The notes under the pieces: model-generated
Database searches by the model: none
What the model saw: only the letters and a program-made list of their open reading frames with translations
Told to the model about the DNA's origin: nothing
Program-made: the position numbers and the translations under genes
NCBI GenBank assembly: GCA_023386885.1
Contig: JAEWIX010000084.1
Span: 1-64,000, forward strand
Length of the DNA: 64,000 nt
Source of the DNA: Pseudomonadota bacterium
Lineage (GTDB): Bacteria; Pseudomonadota; Alphaproteobacteria; Rhizobiales; Xanthobacteraceae
Direction of reading: 5' to 3'
Shown here: positions 25,863 through 34,189 of the stretch, piece after piece
Layout of the letters: each line of letters starts with the position of its first letter
Position numbering within the stretch: position 1 is the stretch's first letter

Positions 25863-27590
25863 GTGACGCTAGATACTGCCGTGGCCGATTACACCCGCGA
25901 CGAGGCCAGCTATCTCGCCCATGTCCGCAAGCTCGTCGACAAGGTGTGGCCCGCCGATGTTCCGCGCCAGCCGCGCTTTCCGTTTGGCGAAAAGCCGCTG
26001 ACCGGTTATCTGCACGCCTGGGCTGAGAAGCAGCCGGACAAGGCCGCGATCAAATTCTACGGCGCGGAAACCAGCTATCGCGATCTCGATCGTCTCAGTG
26101 ACAACTTCGCGGCGCTGTTGGCCAAGCTCGGCGCGCGCAAGGGCGACCGCATCGCGGTGTTCCTGCCGAACTGTCCGCAGTTCTACGTCTGCTTTTACGG
26201 CATCCTGAAAGCCGGCTGCGTGCATGTGCCGGTCAATCCGATGTTCACCGAGCACGAACTGCGCTACGAGCTGAACGATTCCGGTGCGCGGATCATCGTG
26301 GTGCAGGACCAACTGTTCCCGCTGATCGAAACGGTGCGGCCGCAGTGCACGCTCGATCATGTCATCAGCACCAGCTATCGCGACGCATTGTCGTCCGATC
26401 CGGAAGGTCCGCTCCCTTCGGCGCTGGCGGTGCCGAAAATCGAGATTCCCGGCACCATCGACCTGATGACGGCGCTGGCCGAAGATGCCAAGCCGCCGCA
26501 GGTCGACGTCGGCCTCGATGATATCGCGGCGCTGAACTACACCGGCGGCACCACTGGCATGCCGAAAGGCTGCGTCCACACCCAGCGCGACATGCTGTTC
26601 ACCGGCGCGGTGATGGGGTCGATCAGCGCTCATGTCGGCAATACCGACGTCGTCATCAATTTCTGGCCGATCTTCTGGATCGCCGGCGAGGATGTCGGCA
26701 TCATCCTGCCGGTCATCACGGGCGCGACCTGCGTGCTGCTGGCGCGCTGGGACCCGATCGCTTATGCGCGCGCGGTCGAGCGGCACAAGGTCACGGTATC
26801 GATGATGGTGGTCGACAACGCCGTCGAGATCATGAGCAACGCGGAGGCCATGAAGTTCAACATGCGCTCGCTGCGCGAGGTGCTGGTGGCGTCCTTCGTG
26901 AAGAAGCTCAACCCGGCATTCCGCCAGGGCTGGCATGACCTCACCGGCTCGACCTTGCGCGAAGCGGCATGGGGCATGACCGAAACCCATTCCTTCGACA
27001 GCTTCACCCAAGGCTGGCAGGAGAATGATCAGGACCTCAAGGCGCAACAGATCTTCGCCGGCATTCCGGTGCCCTCAACCGATTTCAAGATTCTCGAATT
27101 CGGCTCCAACATGCTGATGCCGATCGGCACCGAAGGCGAATTGTGCGTGCGTACGCCGTCGCTACTGAAAGGCTACTGGAATAAGCCCGACGCGACTGCC
27201 GAAGGTCTGGTGAACGGCTGGCTGCGCACCGGCGATCTCGGCATGATCTCCGAGCGCGGCACCGTGCATTTCCTCGGCCGCCGCAAGGAAATGCTGAAGG
27301 TAAAGGGCATGAGCGTATTCCCCGCCGAGATCGAGGCAGTGCTCGGGCAGCACCCTGCCGTCACCGGCAGCGGCGTGATCGGCCGCGAGGACGACACCCG
27401 CGGTCAGGTGCCGGTTGCCTTCATCACCCTGCTTCCCGAGGAACGCAAGACGGTGACGGCGGAATCGCTCGGCGCGTTCTGCAAGGAACGCCTCGCCGGC
27501 TACAAGCTGCCGGAAATCCGCATCGTCGACGCCCTGCCGATGACAGCGACAGGCAAGGTGAAGAAGGAAGAGTTGTCGCAGTTTTTGTGA
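25863..27590 (+). CDS. AMP-forming acyl-CoA ligase
   Basis: 575-residue ANL ligase with P-loop LNYTGGTTGMPKGCV, A5 segment WGMTETHSFD and C-terminal GRRKEMLKVKGMSVFP and TATGKVKKEEL, all needed for adenylation and thioesterification. The N-terminal 40 residues are an extension before the usual LHAWAEKQPDKAAI start. It begins with GTG at 25863, seven bases after AGGAG. It follows the acyl-CoA carboxylase in the same orientation and probably makes its acyl-CoA substrate. A strong hairpin lies between the two genes and a strong terminator follows the stop codon. Confidence 0.9.
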   Translation: MTLDTAVADYTRDEASYLAHVRKLVDKVWPADVPRQPRFPFGEKPLTGYLHAWAEKQPDKAAIKFYGAETSYRDLDRLSDNFAALLAKLGARKGDRIAVFLPNCPQFYVCFYGILKAGCVHVPVNPMFTEHELRYELNDSGARIIVVQDQLFPLIETVRPQCTLDHVISTSYRDALSSDPEGPLPSALAVPKIEIPGTIDLMTALAEDAKPPQVDVGLDDIAALNYTGGTTGMPKGCVHTQRDMLFTGAVMGSISAHVGNTDVVINFWPIFWIAGEDVGIILPVITGATCVLLARWDPIAYARAVERHKVTVSMMVVDNAVEIMSNAEAMKFNMRSLREVLVASFVKKLNPAFRQGWHDLTGSTLREAAWGMTETHSFDSFTQGWQENDQDLKAQQIFAGIPVPSTDFKILEFGSNMLMPIGTEGELCVRTPSLLKGYWNKPDATAEGLVNGWLRTGDLGMISERGTVHFLGRRKEMLKVKGMSVFPAEIEAVLGQHPAVTGSGVIGREDDTRGQVPVAFITLLPEERKTVTAESLGAFCKERLAGYKLPEIRIVDALPMTATGKVKKEELSQFL

Positions 27591-27620
27591 GCGCGGCTGC
27601 ACTTCACTATCGGAAAAAGA

Positions 27621-27648
27621 AAAAGGCGGGAGCATATCCCGCCTTTTT
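27621..27648. terminator. Rho-independent terminator
   Basis: AAAAGGCGGGA-GCATA-TCCCGCCTTTT hairpin (11-base arms) ending in five T, 30 bases after the ligase stop. The A-run on the left side makes it usable for minus-strand transcripts as well. Confidence 0.9.
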
Positions 27649-27703
27649 GCTTTCGGAGCTAAACGAGAACAAGCAAACCATCATTGCGATGACAATATCC
27701 CCT

Positions 27704-27835
27704 TGGTCGTCCCCGCGAAGGCGGGGACCCATACGCCGTGTCGCTCATGATATAGGCAGCGATTGTCGCCTTGGCGTCCGTCCCGCTAACCACGCCCCTC
27801 GGGGTTATGGGTCCCCGCCTTCGCGGGGACGACCA
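27704..27835. repeat. Inverted-repeat intergenic element
   Basis: Perfect 30-base terminal inverted repeat (27704-27733 against 27806-27835) around a 72-base centre with no coding capacity. The arms contain GTCCCCGCGAAGGCGGGGAC, itself a palindrome. It resembles the short non-autonomous palindromic elements spread through genomes of this group. It lies in the 317-base gap between a terminator and the stop codon of the binding-protein gene at 27908. Confidence 0.8.
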
Positions 27836-27907
27836 CTGTTATGTTGCAAGTCCCCCCAAAAGCATTGCCTTGATCAATGCTTTCAGGATGACGCCATTGT
27901 AGCAACC

Positions 27908-29104
27908 TTACTGCTTCAGCAGCTTGCACGCGCTCTGGGCCGCCGGCACGAAGGCCTGTTCGCCGGACACCTTCTTGACCAGATTGACCAGATCGGTCGG
28001 CGACTTCATGTCTTCCGGTTTCTTGGCCTCGGCGTAGTAGACCTCGCGCATCAGCCGGCCGTCGGCGCGGATTTTTGCGTTGTCGGTGAAGAAATCCGAC
28101 ACCGGCGTTTCCTTCATCTTGGCCAGCACCGCCTTGGTCTCGGTGGTCCCGGCAGCCTTCACCGACTTCAGATAATGCAGCACGGCACTATAGACATTGG
28201 CCTGCGGGTCGGTCGGCATCTTGCCGAACGCCTTCTTGAAGCGCTCGCTCCAGGCCCGGCTCTTGTCGTTCTCGTCCCAGTAGAAGCTGAACACCAGCGG
28301 CATGCCCTGCGTCACCTTGTTGCCCAGCGCCTCGATATCCACCGTGGTCATCGACAGCGGCACGAAGCGCTGGCCGGCGCGCTCGATGCCGAACTCGCCC
28401 GCCTGCTTGACGGCGTTGCTGAGATCGGCACCGCCGGCAATCACGCCGATGTTTTTCGCGCCCGACGCCTGCGCCGTCAGCAGAAACGAACTGAAGTCCG
28501 GCGTATTGAGCGGAAAGCGCACCGCGCCCTTGAACTCGCCGCCGCCCGCCTCGATCATCTTTTTGGCGTCGGCTTCGATGGAATGGCCCGCGGTGTAGTC
28601 CACCGTGATGAAATACCACGAACTCGCCTTATCGCCGGACACGCCCTTGATGGTGAGGTTGGCGACCTCATAGCCGTCATTGGCCCACTGCATGCCGTTC
28701 GGCGAACAGGATTTTCCGCCGATGTCGCTGCTGCTGGCCATCGATACCACGAGAATCTTGTCTTTCTGCTCGGCAAGGCTCTGCACCGCGAGCGACACTC
28801 CCGAGCTATAGATATCGAACACTGCGCCGACGCCTTCGACGTCGAACCAACGGCGCGCGATATTGACGCCGTTGTCCGGCTTGTGCGCGTGGTCGGCATA
28901 CACAATCTCGATCGGTTTGCCGAACATGGTGCCGCCCATGTCCTCGATCGCAAGCTTCGCGGCCGCGACCGATCCCATGCCGGTGATGCTGGAATAAACC
29001 GAATTCTGATCGTTCAGAATGCCGACCTTGACCGGCCCCTGCTGCGCCAACGCGCTTCCCCCGAAACCCACCATGATAGCCGCCGCGGCGATCCAAGCGC
29101 GCAT
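27908..29104 (-). CDS. Branched-chain-type ABC transporter substrate-binding protein (orphan)
   Basis: 398-residue periplasmic binding protein of the LivJ/Peripla_BP_6 fold. Residues 1-22 are a Sec signal (MRAWIAAAAIMVGFGGSALAQ), followed by VKVGILNDQNSVYSSITGMGSV, the ligand-pocket start. The proteins of this class in these bacteria often bind aromatic or organic acids rather than amino acids. The track start 16 codons upstream lacks a ribosome site, while ATG at 29104 follows GGAGG. No permease or ATPase is next to it; it may use the Liv components at 35558-39750. A MarR-type palindrome lies 80 bases upstream of its start. Confidence 0.9.
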   Translation of the reverse strand: MRAWIAAAAIMVGFGGSALAQQGPVKVGILNDQNSVYSSITGMGSVAAAKLAIEDMGGTMFGKPIEIVYADHAHKPDNGVNIARRWFDVEGVGAVFDIYSSGVSLAVQSLAEQKDKILVVSMASSSDIGGKSCSPNGMQWANDGYEVANLTIKGVSGDKASSWYFITVDYTAGHSIEADAKKMIEAGGGEFKGAVRFPLNTPDFSSFLLTAQASGAKNIGVIAGGADLSNAVKQAGEFGIERAGQRFVPLSMTTVDIEALGNKVTQGMPLVFSFYWDENDKSRAWSERFKKAFGKMPTDPQANVYSAVLHYLKSVKAAGTTETKAVLAKMKETPVSDFFTDNAKIRADGRLMREVYYAEAKKPEDMKSPTDLVNLVKKVSGEQAFVPAAQSACKLLKQ

Positions 29105-29183
29105 CTCCACCTCCCGATACTTACGATTCTTTCGACGCCCGACAGCGTCCATGGACAGAATTGTGCATGACGGCGGACATTAC

Positions 29184-29197
29184 GTCAATGTATTTAC
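29184..29197. promoter_or_regulatory. MarR-type operator, site 3
   Basis: GTCAATGTATTTAC upstream of the binding-protein gene (start 29104), matching site 1 in 13 of 14 positions. It links this gene to the MarR regulator 7 kb away. Confidence 0.72.
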
Positions 29198-29318
29198 GTA
29201 CATGCGACCGCCCGGCGCGTGGCCGCTAATCACCTCTATTTGCGCGCGCGTACCATTTCTCGCCGCAACGAGGCCGCGACACGGTTTCCGCCGCGCGGAA
29301 ATGTCATAACGCTGAAAT

Positions 29319-30068
29319 CTACGGTTGAGGCGGCGACCAATCGGCAGCCATGTCGATATCGAGATTGGCCAGTTCGTAGCCGCGACGGAAATCGACGATG
29401 TGCTTGTCCATCCAGCTTTTTGCGCCGGCCGCGTCACGATTGCGCAGCGCCTGAACGATCTTCTCATGCGCCACCAACAGCCGCTCGCCGGCGCTCAGGC
29501 TGGTCAACACCTTGGAGAAGGACGGATAGAACAACTGGCTAATTGGCTGCCGGCATAATTGCAACGCGCGATTGCGCGAGGCGCGCGCGATGATCTGATG
29601 AAACGCGATGTCGAGCTGCACCAGCGCCTGCCGGTCGTCCAGACTGGCTCTGGTCTTTTCAAGGTTGGCCTGCAGCAGATCGAGGGTCTCGTCGTCGATG
29701 CGCCGGGCGGCGCATTCGGCCAGCACCGGCTCGAAGCAGCGCATGCTTTCCCACAGCTCGCGAAAGCTGATCTCGTGCAGCACGATGGCGGCAGTGATCT
29801 TGGCAGAGATATCCGCTTCGCGCGGCGCGGTGACATACAACAGCTTGCCGCCATCGTGGCGTCGCACCAACCCGTTCTGTTCGAGGACGCGAACGGCTTC
29901 GCGCACGGTCGAGCGATGCACGCCGAAATCGTTCGCCATCGTCGTTTCCGACGGCACGCGGTCGCCGACCGACCATTGCCCCGACATGATTTTCGATTCG
30001 ATGCTACGTACCACCAGCCGATAGGCGGGCTCGCTGCGCGCCGTACTGGTCGCGGGGTCGGGAGCCAT
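29319..30068 (-). CDS. GntR family regulator (FCD subfamily)
   Basis: 249-residue regulator: N-terminal winged helix about 20-85 (GDRVPSETTMANDFGVHRSTVREAVRVLEQNGLVRRHDGGK) and a helical FCD ligand domain about 95-235 with the metal-site pattern of Asp/His residues (QLDIAFHQIIARAS). Such proteins bind organic acids or acyl compounds. Its ATG shares one base with the stop codon of the upstream CoA ligase (TGATG), so it is translationally coupled and is the last gene of the kinase / dehydrogenase / ligase operon. A 17-base palindrome of the TTGTC-N-GACAA type, as expected for an FCD-GntR operator, lies before the first gene of this operon, which suggests autoregulation. Confidence 0.92.
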   Translation of the reverse strand: MAPDPATSTARSEPAYRLVVRSIESKIMSGQWSVGDRVPSETTMANDFGVHRSTVREAVRVLEQNGLVRRHDGGKLLYVTAPREADISAKITAAIVLHEISFRELWESMRCFEPVLAECAARRIDDETLDLLQANLEKTRASLDDRQALVQLDIAFHQIIARASRNRALQLCRQPISQLFYPSFSKVLTSLSAGERLLVAHEKIVQALRNRDAAGAKSWMDKHIVDFRRGYELANLDIDMAADWSPPQP

Positions 30069-31711
30069 CAGGTCTGCTTTCCGGACACGGCCGCGCGGTC
30101 TTCGTCACGCAACACGCGCCGGCTGACCTTGCCGGTGATGGTGGTCGGCAGTTCGGTGCGATACTCGATTGCGCGCGGATACTTGTAGGGCGCCGTCACC
30201 GACTTGACGTGATCTTGCAATTCGCGCGTCAGCGACGGCGATGGCGCGATGCCATCACGCAATACGACGAACGCTTTGACGATCTCGCCGCGCTCCTCAT
30301 CCGGACTGCCGATCACCGCGCATATCTGAATCGCGGCGTGTTCCGCCAGCGCATTCTCGACTTCCAGCGGCCCGATGCGATAGCCGGCGGAGTTGATCAC
30401 ATCGTCGGAACGGCCGCGATACCAGAAGTAACCGTCGGCATCCTTCTCGGCACGGTCGCTGGTGAGATACCAGCGGCCTTCCGGGCTGTCGACGAAGCAC
30501 GCCGCGGTTTTCTCCGCGTCCTTCCAGTAGCCGAGCATCAATTGCGGGTTCGGGAGCTTCACCGCGAGGTCGCCCTCCTGCCCCGGCGGCAACCGCCGGC
30601 CGCTGGAGTCGATCACATCCATTTCGGTGCCGGGCGACGGCAACCCCATCGAACCATACCGCACCGGCTCGCCGGGATAATTCAATGCGACCATCAGCAC
30701 TTCGGTCTGCCCATAGGCTTCGTCGATGCGGATGCCGGTAGCGTCTTCCCAGCGTTCCGCCACGGCCGGATTCATTGCCTCGCCCGCCGTCACCACGCGC
30801 CGCAACGTCGGAAGGTCGCCGCGCTGCACTTCGTGCACCACGCGCGACAATTCGGTGCCCGGCGCGCAATAGACGGTGACGCCATGCTTGCGCAGAAGCT
30901 GCGGCCGCAACTTCGCATCGAACGGGCCGTCGTAGAAAAACGAACACGCGCCGCAACCGAGTGGACCGAAAATGATACTGGTGCCGGCCTTGGCCCAACC
31001 GGTATCAGCTGTGCACCAGATGATTTCGCCGGGGCGAAGATCGAGCCAGTAGATCGCGGACACACGCCACGAATAGATCGCGCGCGAGGAATGGATCACC
31101 GCCTTCGGATGCCCGGTCGAGCCGGAAGTGTAATACATGATGGCGGGATCTTCGGCATCGACGGTGGTTGCCTCAGTTGTGTCGGCTGCGCCTGCCATTT
31201 CCTGATGCCAGTCGGGCCAGCCGGCCGCCTGCCCGATGGCGATCTTCACCGGGACCTTGTCTGCAACCAATGCGAATTTCCCGGTGTGTTCGGGACGGCA
31301 GATCGCGGCTTTCGCTTCGGCATTATCGACGCGATAGGCGATATCGCGCGCCGTCAACATCTCGACGCAGGGAATCGGCACCGCGCCGATCCGCATTGCC
31401 GCAATCACCGCGATAAACCACTCCGGCAGACGCGGAAGCATCACGATGATGCGATCGCCCTTGGCGACGCCCCGCGCGCGCAGCACGTTGGCCAGCCGGT
31501 TCGAGAGTTTCGCCAGTTCGGAATAGCTGAAGGTGCGCGCGTCGCCCGCCGCATTCTCCCAGATCAGCGCCGGGCCGTCGCGTTCGGAAGCCCACCGATC
31601 GATGACATCGGTGGCGAAGTTGAATGTTTTCGGCACGCGCCAGTCGAAACTCGCGCACATCGCGGCGTGGCTCTCCACCACCGGCTTGTCCAACGAGAAC
31701 ACGTCGCGCAT
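30068..31711 (-). CDS. Acyl-CoA synthetase (medium-chain / acetyl-CoA synthetase-like)
   Basis: 547-residue ANL enzyme of the MACS group: P-loop MYYTSGSTGHPKAVIHS, A5 region DEAYGQTEVLM, hinge YRGRSDDVINSAGYRIGPLEVE and C-terminal TITGKVSRRVLRDE. The group typically activates C4-C10 or branched acids. ATG at 31711 follows GGAGG by five bases. It lies 44 bases after the acyl-CoA dehydrogenase and is coupled to the GntR gene. In the proposed 4-hydroxy acid route it would make the hydroxyacyl-CoA that the kinase and dehydrogenase then process. Confidence 0.9.
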   Translation of the reverse strand: MRDVFSLDKPVVESHAAMCASFDWRVPKTFNFATDVIDRWASERDGPALIWENAAGDARTFSYSELAKLSNRLANVLRARGVAKGDRIIVMLPRLPEWFIAVIAAMRIGAVPIPCVEMLTARDIAYRVDNAEAKAAICRPEHTGKFALVADKVPVKIAIGQAAGWPDWHQEMAGAADTTEATTVDAEDPAIMYYTSGSTGHPKAVIHSSRAIYSWRVSAIYWLDLRPGEIIWCTADTGWAKAGTSIIFGPLGCGACSFFYDGPFDAKLRPQLLRKHGVTVYCAPGTELSRVVHEVQRGDLPTLRRVVTAGEAMNPAVAERWEDATGIRIDEAYGQTEVLMVALNYPGEPVRYGSMGLPSPGTEMDVIDSSGRRLPPGQEGDLAVKLPNPQLMLGYWKDAEKTAACFVDSPEGRWYLTSDRAEKDADGYFWYRGRSDDVINSAGYRIGPLEVENALAEHAAIQICAVIGSPDEERGEIVKAFVVLRDGIAPSPSLTRELQDHVKSVTAPYKYPRAIEYRTELPTTITGKVSRRVLRDEDRAAVSGKQT

Positions 31712-31755
31712 GGCTTCCTCCGATATTATTTTTGCTGTTGGCTGTGACGCACGCT

Positions 31756-32949
31756 CTAGCCAGCTTGCCCCTGAACGATACGGCGGCCGAGTGCCCAGCG
31801 ATGCACTTCCGAAGGACCGTCATAAATACGGAACGCGCGAACGTCCCGATAGAAGCGCTCCACCACCGTGTCGCGCGTGATGCCGAGGCCGCCGAGAATC
31901 TGCAACGAGCGATCGGCGACGCGCGCCACCGCTTCCGAGCACACCACCTTGCCCATCGAGCTTTCGGTGCCGCCGCGCTCGCCTTTGTCGAGCACCCACG
32001 CGGCGTGCCAGATCGTCAGTTGCGCGGTGTGAATGTCCATCGCGTTGTCGGCCAGCATGAACGACACGCCTTCGTGCGAGCCGAGCGGCTTGCCGAACGC
32101 GGTGCGGCGGCGCGCATAGTCGGTGGCGATCTCGTGCGCGCGGATGGCGGAGCCGAGCCAGCGCATGCAATGCGTCAGCCGCGCCGGCGCGAGCCGCACC
32201 TGCGCGTGACGGAATCCCTGCCCGACTTCGCCGAGCACGGCATCGGCCGGCAGCCGCAGGTTGTCGATGCGGATGACGGCGTGACCGCCGACGAAGCTGG
32301 AATCCATGGTGTCGAGGGTGCGCTCGACCTTGATCGCGGGGTTCGGCAGGTCGGCGAGAAACATCGTCGCCCCGCCGTCGCCCTCGCCACCGACCACCTT
32401 GGCCATGATGATGGCGAACGCCGCGCCTTCCGCGCCGGTGATCAGCCACTTGTCGCCGTCGATCACCCATTCGTTGCCGTCGCGCCGCGCGGTGGTCTGC
32501 ATCTGCCCCGGATCGGAGCCGGCGCCGGGCGCGGGCTCCGTCATGCAGAAGCACGACCGCACAACGCCGGTCGCCAGCGGTTTCAAATAGCGCTGGCGCT
32601 GCTCCGGATTGGCGATGACATCCAGCATGTGAATGTTGCCTTCGTCCGGCGCGGCGCAATGCAGCGCGATGGGGCCGAGCATCGAATAGCCGGCGGCGGT
32701 GAACACAGCGGCACGGCCGATGTGAGACAGTCCGGCCCCACCGAACTCCTGCGGTGCATGCGGCGCCAACACCCCGGCGCGATCTGCCAGCGCGTTCAGT
32801 TCGCGCCGCAGTTCGTCGGTTGGCCCATGCGAGGTCCAGCGCGGGTCTTTCTCGTAAGGAACGACCTGCTCCTGCACGAAGGTTTTCACCCGCGCGGCGA
32901 GGTCAGTCACATGCGACGGCAACGCGAAATTCAGATCGAGTGTATGCAT
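31756..32949 (-). CDS. Acyl-CoA dehydrogenase, ACAD10/11-like
   Basis: 397-residue flavoprotein with the acyl-CoA dehydrogenase layout: N-terminal helical domain, FAD/substrate segment CFCMTEPAPGAGSDP, middle beta domain (WVIDGDKWLITGA) and C-terminal helical domain ending RIYDGPSEVHRWALGRRIV. The sequence and its pairing with a phosphotransferase gene match ACAD10/11-type enzymes and bacterial LvaC, which handle phosphorylated 4-hydroxyacyl-CoA. The frame is open for 119 codons upstream, but that part is the other gene in another frame; ATG at 32949 shares a base with its stop (TGATG). The catalytic glutamate was not assigned. Confidence 0.88.
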   Translation of the reverse strand: MHTLDLNFALPSHVTDLAARVKTFVQEQVVPYEKDPRWTSHGPTDELRRELNALADRAGVLAPHAPQEFGGAGLSHIGRAAVFTAAGYSMLGPIALHCAAPDEGNIHMLDVIANPEQRQRYLKPLATGVVRSCFCMTEPAPGAGSDPGQMQTTARRDGNEWVIDGDKWLITGAEGAAFAIIMAKVVGGEGDGGATMFLADLPNPAIKVERTLDTMDSSFVGGHAVIRIDNLRLPADAVLGEVGQGFRHAQVRLAPARLTHCMRWLGSAIRAHEIATDYARRRTAFGKPLGSHEGVSFMLADNAMDIHTAQLTIWHAAWVLDKGERGGTESSMGKVVCSEAVARVADRSLQILGGLGITRDTVVERFYRDVRAFRIYDGPSEVHRWALGRRIVQGQAG

Positions 32950-34046
32950 CAGTTCAAGCCTCCGGTCGCGACATCGCGCGCAATCAAAACCATGTTTTCG
33001 CCAAGGCGGGCAAAGTCGGCGTAGCGTTCGTCCTTCACCGCGCCGTTGACCCACTGGCGATGCAGTTGCAGGAAGACGATGCCGAGCTTGAACAGCGCCA
33101 GCACGCGCATCGCCGGCAGATCGTCGAGATCGCATCCCGTCGCCGCGGCGTAGCGTTGCGCCACTTCGGCGCGGGTCCAGAAGCCTGGATGCGCCGTCGG
33201 CATCTGCCGCAATTCGCGCCATTCGATCGGGTCGCCCGGCTCGGCCCAGTAGCTGAGCAGCGTCGCGAGATCGAACAGCGGATCGCCGCGCGTGCCCATG
33301 TCCCAATCGACCAGCGCCACCGGCGACAGGGTTTCAGGATTCAGAATCATGTTGTCGAGCTTGAAGTCGCAATGCAGCAGCGTCGCGGGCCGCTCGCGAA
33401 ACCGTTGCCGCGCCAGCCATTGCGCGACGTCGTCGAGCAGTTTCCGCGCCGCATCGGAGCCTGCCACCAGCGCGCCGCGCTTCGACCAGCCGACGATGGC
33501 GCGGGCGATGAAACCGTCGGGCTTGCCGAGATCGCCAAGCCCGACCGCCTGCGAATCGACCTTGTGCAGGCTCGCCAATGTCGTCACCAGCATCTCGCAC
33601 AACAAACGCGGCGCATCGGCATGCGACGCGACGGGCGCGAGATCGACGCCGCTCACTACGACACCGCCGCGATATTCGATCAGCTGAAACGGCACGCCGA
33701 TGACGTCGCGGCGCTCGCAATAATGCAGGCTTGGCGCGATGAACGGCAGCGCGGTGGCAAGGCGCGAAAGGATCTTGTGCTCGCGTGCCATGTCATGCGC
33801 GCCGGGTGGCAAGTCGCCATCGGGCGGCCGGCGCAGCACCGCACGCGCGCCATCGACGACGACAAGATAATTGCGATTGGCGAAGCCGCCGGCGAACTGC
33901 CGGATCGGCTGATCGGGATCGAAGCTCATCCCTTGCGTGCGCAGATAATCCGCCAGCCGATGCCAGTCGGCCGGCACCGTGTCAACGACCGAGCGCAGCA
34001 TGGCAGAGTCCACGGCAGACGGATGAGTGACCGGATTGGCGCTCAC
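32949..34046 (-). CDS. APH-fold phosphotransferase (ACAD10/11 kinase-domain / LvaA-like)
   Basis: 365-residue kinase of the aminoglycoside phosphotransferase fold. The Brenner motif HCDFKLDN at 225-232 gives the catalytic Asp, and VDWDMGTRGDPLFDL near 246-260 gives the metal-binding Asp. In mammals this domain is fused to an acyl-CoA dehydrogenase (ACAD10/11); in Pseudomonas levulinate catabolism LvaA phosphorylates the 4-hydroxyl of 4-hydroxyacyl-CoA. The next gene here is that dehydrogenase. The longest frame starts with TTG at 34070 inside a palindrome; GTG at 34046, four bases after GGAGG, is preferred. It is not expected to be an antibiotic resistance gene. Confidence 0.85.
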   Translation of the reverse strand: MSANPVTHPSAVDSAMLRSVVDTVPADWHRLADYLRTQGMSFDPDQPIRQFAGGFANRNYLVVVDGARAVLRRPPDGDLPPGAHDMAREHKILSRLATALPFIAPSLHYCERRDVIGVPFQLIEYRGGVVVSGVDLAPVASHADAPRLLCEMLVTTLASLHKVDSQAVGLGDLGKPDGFIARAIVGWSKRGALVAGSDAARKLLDDVAQWLARQRFRERPATLLHCDFKLDNMILNPETLSPVALVDWDMGTRGDPLFDLATLLSYWAEPGDPIEWRELRQMPTAHPGFWTRAEVAQRYAAATGCDLDDLPAMRVLALFKLGIVFLQLHRQWVNGAVKDERYADFARLGENMVLIARDVATGGLN

Positions 34047-34056
34047 GTCACCTCCA

Positions 34057-34073
34057 TTATTGTCCGACAATAA
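34057..34073. promoter_or_regulatory. GntR/FCD-type operator before the kinase operon
   Basis: TTATTGTC-C-GACAATAA, a perfect palindrome with 8-base arms, directly upstream of the GGAGG site of the kinase gene. Its TTGTC-N-GACAA core is typical of FadR/VanR-type GntR operators, and the operon encodes such a regulator. Confidence 0.75.
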
Positions 34074-34154
34074 ATTTTAACCAGACAAGGAGGTGCCGCG
34101 TCAAGGTCGATATTTCCGGAAATCCCACGCTTCTGAGCCAAACAGACTTATATT

Positions 34155-34165
34155 TTGCCCGACAA
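34155..34165. promoter_or_regulatory. Second GntR/FCD-type half-matching operator
   Basis: TTGCCCGACAA, one mismatch from the core of the perfect palindrome 95 bases away. Both lie in the 143-base gap between the MmgE/PrpD stop and the kinase start. Confidence 0.5.
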
Positions 34166-34189
34166 TTCTATGGAATTAAACCGGACGGC

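Noticed and set aside
27704..27835. CRISPR array or insertion sequence
   Set aside because: Only one pair of inverted arms, no spaced direct repeats and no transposase.
32949..34046. Aminoglycoside resistance gene
   Set aside because: The fold is APH-like, but coupling to an acyl-CoA dehydrogenase and ligase points to a catabolic kinase.
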